Positions 50,878 to 60,018 are shown, counted from the first letter of the stretch. The stretch is DNA of 64,000 nt from an uncultured Bacillota bacterium (GCA_949293555.1 CASFDV010000002.1:356210-420209), one strand, 5' to 3'. Numbers and translations are program-made. Notes: a model not told the origin generated them from the sequence alone.

Positions 50878-51045
50878 TATATTGTCGGAAGGAAGGAAAA
50901 GATGGAACTTTCCAGGGAAGGCGCCTCTTGTCTGAGACTCGAGCACTTTTCCGCTATTCCTTTGGGGCTCCCAGGGAAAGGGGAAGGTCCGTCGGAAGGG
51001 CAGGAAGATTCATCTTCCTGGCATAGGAATGAGGCTCGTCGTTGA
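50878..51045 (+). CDS. Possible 47-residue leader ORF of the ABC operon (start ATG 50902)
   Basis: TATATT (50878-50883) is followed by AAGGAAGG and an ATG at 50902. The frame encodes 47 residues with no recognised family and ends with TGA at 51043-51045, overlapping the first 17 bases of the ABC ATPase gene. The coordinates given include the promoter. Because the ATPase start has no ribosome binding site, translation of this frame could couple to it. It may be a real small protein, a leader peptide, or chance. Confidence 0.35.
   Translation, partial: YIVGRKEKMELSREGASCLRLEHFSAIPLGLPGKGEGPSEGQEDSSSWHRNEARR
51001..51020 (+). promoter_or_regulatory. Hairpin just upstream of the ABC ATPase start
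   Basis: CAGGAAGAT and ATCTTCCTG form a nine-base-pair stem with a two-base centre, ending eight bases before the ATG at 51029. It could be a dyad operator or an RNA hairpin that masks the start. Confidence 0.45.
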
Positions 51046-51901
51046 GAATGCCAGGAAGCGCCTCGGGGACACGATGGCGCTTGACGGGACCTCCCTCTCC
51101 GTCGGGGACGGGATCCTCGGGATCCTTGGGCGGAACGGCGCGGGGAAGAGCACCCTCCTCCGCGCGCTTTCCGGCGTCTACGGCCTCGACGAGGGAACAA
51201 TCACGCTCGACGGGGAGGCGATCTACCTCCAGCATCCGGCCGCGGGAGCCTATTTCCTTCCGGACGACCCCTACTACCCCTCCGGCGTGGATCTCCGCGG
51301 CCTCGGGGAGTTCCTCTCCTGCTTCCATGATTTCGACAGGGAGTCATTCGGACGCTACGCCTCTCTCCTCGGGCTCCCGAACAAGAAGGTCAAGGACTAT
51401 TCCAAGGGAATGCGGAGGCAGGCCTTCCTCGCCGCCGCCCTTTCCGTCCGCTCGCGCTTCCTTCTATTGGACGAGGCCTTCGACGGCCTCGATCCCCTCA
51501 CCCTGCGCCTTATCGGGCAGGAACTATCTTCCCGCTTCAATGAAACTAAGCCTGGGATCCTTGTGATTTCCTCGCATAACGTTCACGCTTTGTTCAAAAT
51601 CGCGAATACGATCCTCCTGATGGACAAAGGGAGGACGAGGAAGCTCAGCGACGTCGGATCGCTCCTTGCGGGGGTCCGCCAGGTCGACCTTCTCTTGCAA
51701 GGGAGCGTGAGGAAGGAAGACATCGAGCGCCTTGGGGCCAAGCCCCTTTCCTTCCGTTCCGCGGGGAACAGGGTCACCTTCCTTACGCGCGAAATCTCTT
51801 CCCTTGAAAGGATCGAGAGGGCGCTCCATCCCCTTTCCTTCTCCGTCCAGACCCCTGATGCGGAGGAGCTTCTCGGCCTTCTCGCGGAGGAAGGGCGATG
51901 A
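51029..51901 (+). CDS. ABC-2 type transporter ATPase
   Basis: A 290-residue ATPase of the YtrB/CcmA-like exporter class: Walker A GRNGAGKST (about 34-42), signature YSKGMRRQAFLAAAL and Walker B FLLLDEAFDGLDP. The C-terminal about 70 residues are the variable regulatory domain. It pairs with the permease whose start overlaps its stop (ATGA). Cargo is unknown; relatives act in cell-envelope stress or drug efflux. Confidence 0.87.
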   Translation: MRLVVENARKRLGDTMALDGTSLSVGDGILGILGRNGAGKSTLLRALSGVYGLDEGTITLDGEAIYLQHPAAGAYFLPDDPYYPSGVDLRGLGEFLSCFHDFDRESFGRYASLLGLPNKKVKDYSKGMRRQAFLAAALSVRSRFLLLDEAFDGLDPLTLRLIGQELSSRFNETKPGILVISSHNVHALFKIANTILLMDKGRTRKLSDVGSLLAGVRQVDLLLQGSVRKEDIERLGAKPLSFRSAGNRVTFLTREISSLERIERALHPLSFSVQTPDAEELLGLLAEEGR

Positions 51902-53019
51902 ACGGCAAGTATTTCCTCTGGTGGTCGGCGAGGACCCTCCCCTACGTCGCGGTGTACCTCGTGCTCGCCGCGGGGTTCGTGACGCTATGCCTCGGGACGC
52001 CGGAGCCGAGCGCGCTCTCCTCGTGGCTGTTTTCCTTCTCCATCATCCTGCCGAGCGGGATCTACGCCGCGGTGCTTTCCCTCCATACCTTCTGGTACCG
52101 CTACTCTAGGAGGAGCGCCGACTTCCATCTCGCCCTTCGGGGCAACCTTCACTCGGTCCGCTGGACGAGGGTGCTCGTCGGCTATCTCGCCTTCCTCCTG
52201 CCCCTCGCCCTCGTCTTCTGGTTCGCCCTCCTGCTGGCCTACGCCCGGGGCGCGAGCATCAGCGGCGCCTTCTCGCCCTTCGCCTTCCTCGCCTTCCTCC
52301 TCATCGAAAGCGCGATCTTCTTCCTGACCGCCTTCCCTTTCTCGCGCGCCCACCACGTCGTGGAGGCGGTCATCGACTACCTTGTCTTCCACGGGGTCCT
52401 CGCGGTCGGGCTCATGCCTCTCGCGCTCCTCATCACCCTGCCCCTTGGGAGGCTCGGCGTCATGACCGATGTCCTCGGGGAAATTCTCGAGGCGTCACTC
52501 ATCCATACCGGCTACCTCGGCTTCCCTGCCTCCGCGGGGAACGCCGTCTTCGCCGACCTCGTCGCCCCGCTCCTCTTCCTTGAGGAGGCGGGATCCTTCT
52601 TCGCCGGGCACGGGGTGCTCGTGAAGATCGACGTCCTCCTTTGCCTGACGCTTTCCGTCCTCGCCCTCGCCGGCATCCTCTTCCTCAAGGAGCCGGGCGG
52701 GGAGCGCTTCGGGGCCGCCCCGGAAGGAATGTCCCTCGAGCGGGTGCTCGTCCATGTGGCGATCGGGGAGTCCCTCTTCTGGCTCTTCCTCGTGGAAGGC
52801 CTCGCGATCCTCTCCATGGCGCGCGCCGACTCGGGCGGCTTCACCTTCCTCGCGCTTCCGCTCCTGGCAGGCGTCACGATCATGGTCCTCGGCGGATCCT
52901 ACATCCTCCTCGCGATGTTCAACCGCTCCTTCCGCCTGAGCAAGAAGGACGTCAGGCTCCTCCTGATCCCCGGGGCCATGGCCCTTCTCGGACTGCTCCT
53001 GTCTTTCTTCGTCCTTTAA
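51898..53019 (+). CDS. ABC-2 type transporter permease
   Basis: A 373-residue membrane protein with about eight predicted hydrophobic segments, starting WWSARTLPYVAVYLVLAAGF. No specific family beyond the ABC-2-like permease partner of the preceding ATPase. The ATG overlaps the ATPase stop. It ends 72 bases before the next gene, which has its own promoter. Confidence 0.75.
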   Translation: MNGKYFLWWSARTLPYVAVYLVLAAGFVTLCLGTPEPSALSSWLFSFSIILPSGIYAAVLSLHTFWYRYSRRSADFHLALRGNLHSVRWTRVLVGYLAFLLPLALVFWFALLLAYARGASISGAFSPFAFLAFLLIESAIFFLTAFPFSRAHHVVEAVIDYLVFHGVLAVGLMPLALLITLPLGRLGVMTDVLGEILEASLIHTGYLGFPASAGNAVFADLVAPLLFLEEAGSFFAGHGVLVKIDVLLCLTLSVLALAGILFLKEPGGERFGAAPEGMSLERVLVHVAIGESLFWLFLVEGLAILSMARADSGGFTFLALPLLAGVTIMVLGGSYILLAMFNRSFRLSKKDVRLLLIPGAMALLGLLLSFFVL

Positions 53020-53091
53020 GCCGGCATTTCCGGGCTCCTTCTCCAGCTTTCCGCATCTGCAGGAGGGAGGGAAAGAATCTATAATCGCCTC

Positions 53092-55404
53092 ATGGTTTTC
53101 CTTTGGGCCTTCCTCGGGCTAATCCTCGGCGCGGCCCTTTCCTCCCTGCCCCTCCTTTTCCGCTCCATCAAGGGGAAATGCCTTCCTTCGAAGGATGTTC
53201 TCCTCGGGAAGGCGATCGACCTCGGGGCAGGTTTCTTCCTTTATCTTCTGCTTTCGCTCTGCACGCTTCTTTATCCCTCGGTCAACGTGACGAACTGCGC
53301 GATCTACATATCCCTTTCCTCCAGCGCGCTCGTCCTCCTTTCCCCTTCCAAGGTCCTCCTGCCGCTTTTCCGGAAAGAGAAGCCCGACTTCCTGAACCCG
53401 CGCTTCTTCTCGATCGCCCTTCTCCTTATCGTCGCGCTTCTGGAGGGGCTGGCCTTCAATTCCGCCTCCTACCAGGCGTATCCGGCCCTTGATCCGATTT
53501 CCTTCGAAAGCGCCCTTCCCCTCGGCCCCGGAGGGACGATCTCGTTCGACGTTCCTGCCGGCGCGCTGAACTTCTTCCTCGAGACAGGGAACGGGATGGA
53601 GTCGAACCTCCTCATCGACTTCCATATGGCGGACGGCTCCATCCTCGAAGTCACCCACTTCGGCACTCCCTATTCCCCCGCCTCATGGATCGTGAGCATC
53701 CCGGAAGGGGCCGTCCGCGTCTTCCTCGAGGCATCCACTGACGGCGCGAGATACCCAGGGGAGAGCTATCTCGTCTCCGCTATCCTTTTCAACCAGAGCG
53801 TCCCCCTCGCCTTCAACACGCTCCGCCTCTTCCTCCTCTGGGGGACGGGAAGCCTCCTCGTCCTTTTCGCCTTCGCCCTCTGGAGGCGGCTCGGGAGGAA
53901 GGAGGAAGCCCTTCTCACGGGGAAGGAGGTCCGGCATTGGTCGCTCCTCCTTGGAGGAGGGGCCTTCCTCCTCTTCTTCCTTCTCTCGCTTGGCCTCAAG
54001 GACATGTTCTACGAGCCTTATCCCTTCAACGAATACTTCTCGGGCGGGATGAACAACGCCTACACCTACTTCAACCTGTTCGACGCCCTCATGCACGGAG
54101 AAGTTTCCCTCCCCCTCGTCCCGAGCGAGGAGCTCCTCGCCCTCGAGGATCCCTGGAACCCCGCGAACCGGGGAGGGGTCCCTTACTACTGGGACGTCGC
54201 CTTCTTCGGGGGGAAGTACTACTCCTACTATGGGATCGCCCCCTGCCTCCTGATGTTCCCCTTCTACTGGCTCGTGGGCGCAGTCCCCAACGGCGACTTC
54301 ATGCTCATCCTCGCCTCAATTCTTTACCTCGCCTTCCTCAGCCACGCGATCGGGGCGTTCATGGAAGCCTATGACATCGAGCTTCCCAGGGGGCAGGGCC
54401 TTCTCGTCCTCTTTCTCGGGATCTTCGGAGGCATGCCTCTTTCGCTCGTCATCTTCAACATGGACGCCTGGAAGTACCGCCTGCCCTTCGCCTATGGCCT
54501 CGTCGGGCTCTTCCTCGCCCTCGGCTTCAGCTTCCTTGCGAAGACGGACGGGAAACGGAGGATCCTCCACCTTGCGGTCGCCGCTCTCGGGGCGGTCCTC
54601 GTCGCCGGCTCGAGGCCGGACATGCTCCTCTTCCTCCTGATGCTCCTTCCTCTTTACCTCGGGATGCTCCTGAAGGGGGATGGGTCTTTCTGGCGGAGGC
54701 TCGTCCCCTTCCTTCCGATGGCGGGGATCCTCGTCCTCGGCGCTTCCCTCCTCATGGCGTACAACTACGTCCGCTTCGGCTCCCTCCTCGAGTTCGGCTC
54801 CTCCTACCAGCTGACCATCGTCGACGGAAGGAACCTCGAGGTGAGCCCCTGGAGCATGCTCCTTGGGATCACGCGCTATTCCTTCACACCCATGGAGCCC
54901 GTGGAGGGCCTTCCCTGGTGGAAGATCGTGACCCTCGAGCTGACGGGGGACACCCACACGTACCTGAACTCCATGCCCGGGACGATTTCCGATCCCGCGA
55001 CGTGGCCGCTCTTCCTTTTGCCCGCCCTCTTCCTGCGGAAAGGGAAGCGCCTCTTTGAAGGGGGAGCGCTTTCCCTCGGGATCCTTTCCCTCTTCCTCGT
55101 CGAAGGAGTCGGCTACTCCCTCGGGGGGACATGCGGGAGGTACGCCCTCCTCGCGATCCCCTTCGCCTCCTTCCTCGGGACGGGGACGCTCCTCCTTCTC
55201 ATGCGGGACGCGAGGGAGATGGATGGAAAGAAGGCGTGGCGCAATTTCGGCCACGCCCTCCTCGTACTCACTCCCTTCCTTCTCCTTGGCGCCCTGACCT
55301 TCAGCCTCTCGATGAGCGTGAACGGCTTCGACGGGGTCTGGGGCGGGGAGATGTGGGGCTACCGCTTCCTCCTGGACGGGGCGATTTCCTTCAAGCCCTT
55401 CTAG
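53092..55404 (+). CDS. GT-C-type membrane glycosyltransferase-like protein
   Basis: A 770-residue polytopic protein with about twelve transmembrane segments and two extracytoplasmic stretches. The segment after the fourth helix (NAYTYFNLFDALMHGE..., DPWNPANRGGVPYYWDVAFF, then KYYSYYGIAPCLLMFPFYWL) matches the pattern of GT-C-like proteins that use lipid-linked sugars outside the membrane. Residues about 145-215 form a soluble beta domain. Function is inferred. TATAAT (53080-53085) ends six bases before the ATG (leaderless). Its 3' end overlaps the convergent GNAT gene by 14 bases. Confidence 0.65.
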   Translation: MVFLWAFLGLILGAALSSLPLLFRSIKGKCLPSKDVLLGKAIDLGAGFFLYLLLSLCTLLYPSVNVTNCAIYISLSSSALVLLSPSKVLLPLFRKEKPDFLNPRFFSIALLLIVALLEGLAFNSASYQAYPALDPISFESALPLGPGGTISFDVPAGALNFFLETGNGMESNLLIDFHMADGSILEVTHFGTPYSPASWIVSIPEGAVRVFLEASTDGARYPGESYLVSAILFNQSVPLAFNTLRLFLLWGTGSLLVLFAFALWRRLGRKEEALLTGKEVRHWSLLLGGGAFLLFFLLSLGLKDMFYEPYPFNEYFSGGMNNAYTYFNLFDALMHGEVSLPLVPSEELLALEDPWNPANRGGVPYYWDVAFFGGKYYSYYGIAPCLLMFPFYWLVGAVPNGDFMLILASILYLAFLSHAIGAFMEAYDIELPRGQGLLVLFLGIFGGMPLSLVIFNMDAWKYRLPFAYGLVGLFLALGFSFLAKTDGKRRILHLAVAALGAVLVAGSRPDMLLFLLMLLPLYLGMLLKGDGSFWRRLVPFLPMAGILVLGASLLMAYNYVRFGSLLEFGSSYQLTIVDGRNLEVSPWSMLLGITRYSFTPMEPVEGLPWWKIVTLELTGDTHTYLNSMPGTISDPATWPLFLLPALFLRKGKRLFEGGALSLGILSLFLVEGVGYSLGGTCGRYALLAIPFASFLGTGTLLLLMRDAREMDGKKAWRNFGHALLVLTPFLLLGALTFSLSMSVNGFDGVWGGEMWGYRFLLDGAISFKPF

Positions 55405-55792
55405 CGCGTTTCCTGCTCAAGGGCCTCACGAGTTCCGTTATCTCCTCGTCCGCGGGGGATTTGCCGCGGAAACCGAGCTTTCTCCAGAACGAGACGTCCC
55501 CGTGGGCGAGGAGGGAGCACTCCTGCGCCCCCATTTCCCTAAGGGGCACGAAAAGGGCGTCAACGAGATAGTGGACCGCCTCTTCGGGAAGCCCTCCTCC
55601 CTGGACGGAAAGGATCCGCCAGCGGGTCGGGGACCGCTTCTCGAGGAGGACGCCCGCCCTAGGGTCCTTCTCCTCGCCGAAAAGGAAGGCCGCCCGCGGG
55701 AAATCCATCTCCGCGGGAGGAAGGGAATCCCCGCCTAGGAAGGCAAGGATCTCTGGGGAGGGCTCGAGGAGGAGACGGAAGGGGAAGCTCAT
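55391..55792 (-). CDS. Small GNAT-like acetyltransferase
   Basis: A 133-residue protein. Strands around [20 protein letters not shown], then [20 protein letters not shown], and a closing FWRKLGFRG match the C-terminal features of GNAT enzymes; the acetyl-CoA loop is degenerate. The ATG at 55792 overlaps the stop of the upstream FAD enzyme gene (ATGA), so the two are translated together. The frame open to 56191 is an antisense-style extension and is not used. Confidence 0.55.
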   Translation of the reverse strand: MSFPFRLLLEPSPEILAFLGGDSLPPAEMDFPRAAFLFGEEKDPRAGVLLEKRSPTRWRILSVQGGGLPEEAVHYLVDALFVPLREMGAQECSLLAHGDVSFWRKLGFRGKSPADEEITELVRPLSRKRARRA

Positions 55793-57363
55793 TCCTTCTT
55801 CCCGCCCTCCTCGTGGTATTCCTTCTCGGTGTTGACCTTCCAGACGCCTTCCTTCGGATGCCCCTCGGGTTCGAGGATCGAGGAAACCGCCTCGATCGCG
55901 GTCAGCATCGAATGGTCCATGTTGTTGTAGCGGTGCTGGCCGTTCCGCCCGAGGCAGTAGAGGTTCTCCACGCCCTGGAGCCAGCCCTCGACCTTCCCGA
56001 TGTCCTTGTAGGAGTCGAAGTAGGCCGGATAGGCCTTCTTCACCTTGAGGCGGACCGAGTCGAGGACGTCCTCCGGCCCATCGATGACCCCGATTTTCGC
56101 CAGCTCCTCGATCGCCATCCGGATGAAGTCCTTGTCCTCCATCTCCCAGAGGCCGTCGCCTTCGTTGGCGAAGTACTCGAGCCCGATCCAAACCTTCCCT
56201 TCCTCCTTCACCATGTAGGGGGACCAGTTGTTGAAGATCTGGATGCGGCCCATCCTCACCTCCCTCTCCTGGACGTAGATCCAGGTGTCGGGGACGATGT
56301 TCCCTACCGTCCTCACCTTCGTCTCGTTCCTGATCTTGAGATGGTCGAGGAGGAGCCCGACGGTGATGAAGTCGCGGTAGGGGAGGGCGACCGCCGCCTC
56401 ACGGACGTCTACGGGGGCCGCCCCTTCGGGAAGGGCGAGGAAGAGGTCCTTGAGTGCCATCGTCGAAAGGAAGATGTCGCTTTCCATCCGCTTCTCGCCC
56501 TCGGGGGTCCGGACCCGGAGCGCCTTGATCTTTTCCCCTTCCATCTCGATGCCGACGACCTCGTGGCGGAGGAGCACCTCGCCCCCCATCTCCCGGACGC
56601 GTCCCGCCATCTTCTCGTAAAGGAACCCAGGCCCGTACTTCGGGTACTCGAAACGCTCGATGAGGGAGGTCTCGACCTTCCCGTCTTTCTTCCGGAAGGG
56701 CTTCGCCAGGGCGTTCCAGACGGTCTTCCAGAGGCTCAGCCCCTTCACCCTCTGGGCGCCCCAGTCGGGGGAGATGTCCCGGGGGTTCCTGCCCCAGACC
56801 TTCTCGGTGTAGTCCTCGAAGAACATCTCGTAGAGAGGCTTCCCAAAGCGATTCACGTAGAAGTCGGCGAGGGAGTTCTCGTCTCTTTTATGGAGCATGC
56901 TCCCTAGATAGCCGAAGCCTGCCTTCATCGTCCTCCGGAAGCCCATGTTCCGGAAGGTGCTCGCCTTGAGGGAGATGGGGTAGTCGAAGAAGCGATGGAG
57001 GTAGAGGATCCTCGAGACCCTGTGGCGCGTGAGCATCGCCTCGTCCTCTTTCTCGGGATCGGGACCGCCTTCCTGGAGGGGAATTTCCCTTCCGAGCGCG
57101 AGGTCGTCCCGGGAAGGCTTCCCTTGGAGAGGAAGGATCTCATGCCAGAGGGCGAGCACCTCGGGGGACTTCGTGAAGAAGCGGTGGCCCCCGATGTCCA
57201 TGCGGTTCCCCTTGTACTCGAAGGTGCGGGAGATGCCCCCGATCGCATCGCTCGCCTCAAGGACGATGGGGCGATAGGATCCTTCCCCTCTTTTCAAAAG
57301 CTCGTAGGCGGCGGTGAGCCCGGCCGGGCCCGCCCCGATGATGAGCGCGGTCTTCTTTTCCAT
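55789..57363 (-). CDS. FAD-dependent amine-oxidase/UDP-galactopyranose mutase-like protein
   Basis: A 524-residue flavoprotein. The N-terminal dinucleotide fold is [16 protein letters not shown] (about 8-23), followed by the GG-motif region [29 protein letters not shown]. The C-terminal [20 protein letters not shown] is the flavin-binding end characteristic of UDP-galactopyranose-mutase-like and related NAD(P)/FAD oxidoreductases used in envelope glycan synthesis. Its neighbour is a GT-C-like gene. The start is ATG 57363 because the dinucleotide motif begins there and TATAAT ends seven bases upstream (leaderless); the frame extends to 57687 across tRNA-Cys. Confidence 0.78.
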   Translation of the reverse strand: MEKKTALIIGAGPAGLTAAYELLKRGEGSYRPIVLEASDAIGGISRTFEYKGNRMDIGGHRFFTKSPEVLALWHEILPLQGKPSRDDLALGREIPLQEGGPDPEKEDEAMLTRHRVSRILYLHRFFDYPISLKASTFRNMGFRRTMKAGFGYLGSMLHKRDENSLADFYVNRFGKPLYEMFFEDYTEKVWGRNPRDISPDWGAQRVKGLSLWKTVWNALAKPFRKKDGKVETSLIERFEYPKYGPGFLYEKMAGRVREMGGEVLLRHEVVGIEMEGEKIKALRVRTPEGEKRMESDIFLSTMALKDLFLALPEGAAPVDVREAAVALPYRDFITVGLLLDHLKIRNETKVRTVGNIVPDTWIYVQEREVRMGRIQIFNNWSPYMVKEEGKVWIGLEYFANEGDGLWEMEDKDFIRMAIEELAKIGVIDGPEDVLDSVRLKVKKAYPAYFDSYKDIGKVEGWLQGVENLYCLGRNGQHRYNNMDHSMLTAIEAVSSILEPEGHPKEGVWKVNTEKEYHEEGGKKE

Positions 57364-57453
57364 GGAAGGGATTATAAGGCCGGAAGCCTTTCCTGCCTCC
57401 TCGGAATCCCTCGCTCTTCCCCAAGGCTTCCCTTGGGTGTATCCTTCGCGTGC

Positions 57454-57528
57454 GCTTCCGTAGCCAAGCGGTAAGGCAAGTGACTGCAAATCACTTATAC
57501 GGCGGTTCGATTCCGCCCGGAAGCTCCA
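57454..57528 (+). tRNA. tRNA-Cys (GCA)
   Basis: A 75-base cloverleaf with acceptor GCTTCCG/CGGAAGC, discriminator T and an encoded CCA. Anticodon loop CTGCAAA gives GCA. TATCCT (57440-57445) is the likely -10. Confidence 0.95.
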
Positions 57529-57536
57529 AGAGGACG

Positions 57537-57567
57537 AGCCCTGGGGAAACCCCGGGGCTTTTCTTTC
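57537..57567 (+). terminator. Terminator after tRNA-Cys
   Basis: A hairpin with arms AGCCCTGGGG/CCCCGGGGCT (one G-T pair) and loop AAA, then TTTTCTTTC. Confidence 0.85.
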
Positions 57568-57633
57568 ATGAAAAGTCAAGAAAGCCTGCACGGGACCTGA
57601 TTCGTGTTCATTGAAAACATTTCCATGGCCTTG

Positions 57634-57811
57634 TTGACGGATGTCGAGGGGGGGGTCTATAGTCTTCGCACATGAAAGGGCTTTCAATCGAAAATGCGCC
57701 GTTACTAAGCGCTTTCTTCATGAAACCTTTCTACCCCGTCCAAGCGGGAGAGACCTCCGTTCCTCCCGAACGATCCATGTAGCAGGAAGTTTCAGAAAGG
57801 AGAACGGATAC
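57634..57811 (+). promoter_or_regulatory. Promoter and long leader of the SipW/camelysin-like operon
   Basis: TTGACG (57634-57639), 18 bases and TATAGT (57658-57663) form the best sigma-A-like promoter in the window. A leader of about 140 bases follows, containing a hairpin CGGGAG/CTCCCG near 57744-57769, before AAAGGAG and the ATG at 57812. Nothing else is visible in this gap. Confidence 0.6.
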
Positions 57812-58360
57812 ATGAAGATCAAGAAAGCGATGCTGTCGCTCGGGCTCGTGCTCGCCGCGGCCGGCGTCGCCACCGCCAGCGCCTGGGTCATCCAGGACGC
57901 CAACGCCTCCACCCAAGGCGCCGTCGACCAAGGCATCATCCTCGACTGGGGCGAGGGGAGCACCCTCGAGGACCTCACCTCCCTCACCTACGGGAGCCCC
58001 GTCGTCCAGAAGATTACTGTCAAGAAGCCGCAGTACTCCGCGGGCGTGACCGGCTACGCGAAGGTCAGCTTCGCTCTCAGCGGGGACAACATCTCCACCA
58101 TCCAGGTGGAAGTGAGCGACGAGGAATGGAGCACCACTGTCACAAAGGGGGACGCCACGCTCAATTCCGCCATGACTTCCTACGACTACTACGTTGACAT
58201 CACGACCATCGAGGACGCCGGGCTCACCTACTGGGTGCGCTACTCCCTGAGCGCCCAGCCGGGGACCCAGGCCGACGATAGCCAGGGCGGGGTCCAGGCT
58301 CTCGACGCGAAGCTCACCGTCAGCCTCGACTACTCCGCGACCAACGGAGCGGGCGCCTAA
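57812..58360 (+). CDS. SipW-dependent exported protein, camelysin/TasA-like (1)
   Basis: A 182-residue exported protein. The N-terminus (KKAMLSLGLVLAAAGVATAS, then AWVIQDANAS) is the SipW-dependent type of signal peptide found in CalY/TasA-like fibre or matrix proteins. The mature part is a single beta-rich domain without cysteines. A SipW-like signal peptidase is encoded two genes downstream, supporting processing by it. AAAGGAG precedes the ATG; the open frame from 57641 lies over the promoter and leader. It probably forms or decorates surface filaments. Confidence 0.7.
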   Translation: MKIKKAMLSLGLVLAAAGVATASAWVIQDANASTQGAVDQGIILDWGEGSTLEDLTSLTYGSPVVQKITVKKPQYSAGVTGYAKVSFALSGDNISTIQVEVSDEEWSTTVTKGDATLNSAMTSYDYYVDITTIEDAGLTYWVRYSLSAQPGTQADDSQGGVQALDAKLTVSLDYSATNGAGA

Positions 58361-58367
58361 GGAGGAC

Positions 58368-59225
58368 ATGGCAATGAAAAAGAAGAGCCTAATCGTCGGA
58401 GGCATCGCCGCTTTCGCCGCGATCGCCTCTATCGGCACCTCCTTCGCCCTCTACAAGGTCGCCCCGGAGAACAAGGAGGTCGACATCGGCATCCGCACCG
58501 GGACGGACATCAACTACGCGATCTCAGAAGTGACCGGCGCGGAGGGGAACGGCCTCATCACCCCGGATCACCTGACCAACACCTACAACTTCAACATCCA
58601 GGGCAAGAAGGCCGAGGGAACCACCTACACCCAGCCTTATATCCTCGCCAAGCTGACCGTCACGGTGACCTCGGAGAACACCGCGCTCATCGACGCGCTT
58701 CAGACGAACGCCACAATCGGCTACAAGGAGGGGACCTACTTCGCGAACACTGCCGGGCAGAACAGCCTGAACTGGACCGAGACGGACGCGAATACCAAGA
58801 CCGGCACCCTTAGCACGTACATCTACGTCGGCGATGGGTTCGAGGCTGGCGATGCGTATAACGCAGTCACTCTCAGCATCGGTCTTGCCGATTGGATTTC
58901 GGCTGAGTCGCTACTCGCTCTTGCCGGCGATTACAGTGTCTCAATCAGTCTGACGGATGACGAGAGCTACCAGGTTGCCCACGTCGTCGGCTCTATGAAC
59001 GGATGGGCCGTCTCCGACCAGTACGAGATGGTCATGAACATCGAGGCCACGGACAAGCTCGAGTGGATGTGGCTTGGCAGTATCCCGGCCGGGAACGAGA
59101 TCAAGGCGAAGCACGAGAATGGCACTTGGTCCGCCGACCCGAATCTTCAGGTCCCGGAGAATCTGACCGGCGTCTACTGGACCGGGAACGGGACGGACCG
59201 GATTAACACATCGACCTCCAACTAG
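58368..59225 (+). CDS. SipW-dependent exported protein with C-terminal glycan-binding-like domain (2)
   Basis: A 285-residue protein with a similar signal peptide (KKKSLIVGGIAAFAAIASIG, then TSFALYKV) and a camelysin-like beta domain (about 28-200). The C-terminal domain (about 207-280: VVGSMNGWAVSDQYEM, later KHENGTWSADPNLQ) resembles CBM20/48-type starch/glycogen-binding E-set folds. AAGGAGG lies only two bases before the ATG at 58368, so the ATG at 58374 may be the true start (better spacing). Bases about 58840-58980 use more A/T-ending codons than the rest. Confidence 0.68.
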   Translation: MAMKKKSLIVGGIAAFAAIASIGTSFALYKVAPENKEVDIGIRTGTDINYAISEVTGAEGNGLITPDHLTNTYNFNIQGKKAEGTTYTQPYILAKLTVTVTSENTALIDALQTNATIGYKEGTYFANTAGQNSLNWTETDANTKTGTLSTYIYVGDGFEAGDAYNAVTLSIGLADWISAESLLALAGDYSVSISLTDDESYQVAHVVGSMNGWAVSDQYEMVMNIEATDKLEWMWLGSIPAGNEIKAKHENGTWSADPNLQVPENLTGVYWTGNGTDRINTSTSN

Positions 59226-59253
59226 GGCCATCGGCTTCCAAACAACGTTTCAA

Positions 59254-59282
59254 GGGGCGGGGGGCTTCCCCCGCCCTTCCTT
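59254..59282 (+). terminator. Probable attenuating terminator before the signal peptidase gene
   Basis: Stem GGGCGGGG/CCCCGCCC followed by TTCCTTCG, a weak T-tract, so read-through into the signal peptidase gene is likely. Confidence 0.55.
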
Positions 59283-59314
59283 CGATATGGGAATATCCTT
59301 GATATAGGAGGGCC

Positions 59315-59959
59315 ATGGGGAAAGGGAACGAGAAGAAGGAGAGGAAGGGGAATCCCTTCCTGCGCTTCCTCAAGGGGCTCGTCTTTTTCCTCATCGCCCT
59401 GGTCCTTGTCTCCTCCTGCTGGTCCTGGGTGGACCGCGCGTCCGGCTATAACGCGCCTTTCTTCGGGCTTCGGGCCTCCGTCATTTCCTCCGAGTCGATG
59501 GAAACGGTGAATCCGGAGTACGAGGACTTCCTCGAGGGGCACGATGACCGCTACCGGAAGAACGACGTCGTGATCGCGAGGATGCCCTCTTCCTTCGAGG
59601 AGCTCGAGGTGTACGACGTCATCCTCTTCCTGGACGAGGACCTCGGGCTCATCTGCCACCGGATCGTCCAGATCGACGAGGACACGGGGAAGATCTGGAC
59701 GCGAGGGGACGCGAACAACCGCCTGGACGGGGTCGTCGACTTCGAGGATGTGAAGGGGAAGGTGGTCTCCTCGATCCCGGGGATCGGGGTGGTCACCCTC
59801 TACCTCAATTCGCCTTACGGTCTCCTTGGGGTGTCCCTCGCCTTCCTGATCCTTTTCTCCGCGGAGCTCTACCTCGAGCACGAGCGGGAGAAGGAGGGGA
59901 AGGAAGGGTGCCGCTCGGAGCATGAGCCGGGGGAGAAGGGGTATCCCGACGAGATATAG
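59315..59959 (+). CDS. sipW: SipW-like type I signal peptidase (ER-type)
   Basis: A 214-residue membrane serine protease that cleaves signal peptides. One N-terminal transmembrane helix (about 19-37), nucleophile Ser61 in ISSESM, then His115 in LICHRIVQI where bacterial-type enzymes have Lys. This is the ER/archaeal-type dyad typical of SipW, with the GDANNRLDG segment near residue 135. A C-terminal helix (about 170-190) and acidic tail follow. It lies beside its presumed substrates. AGGAGGG precedes the ATG. Confidence 0.85.
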   Translation: MGKGNEKKERKGNPFLRFLKGLVFFLIALVLVSSCWSWVDRASGYNAPFFGLRASVISSESMETVNPEYEDFLEGHDDRYRKNDVVIARMPSSFEELEVYDVILFLDEDLGLICHRIVQIDEDTGKIWTRGDANNRLDGVVDFEDVKGKVVSSIPGIGVVTLYLNSPYGLLGVSLAFLILFSAELYLEHEREKEGKEGCRSEHEPGEKGYPDEI

Positions 59960-59979
59960 CAAAACCCGTCCCTTTCCCA

Positions 59980-60008
59980 TTGATGGGGGTGGGCGCTTGG
60001 TGTATATT
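59980..60008 (+). promoter_or_regulatory. Promoter of tRNA-Arg
   Basis: TTGATG (59980-59985), 17 bases and TATATT (60003-60008). The -35 matches that of tRNA-Gln. Confidence 0.65.
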
Positions 60009-60018
60009 CCGGCTCGCA

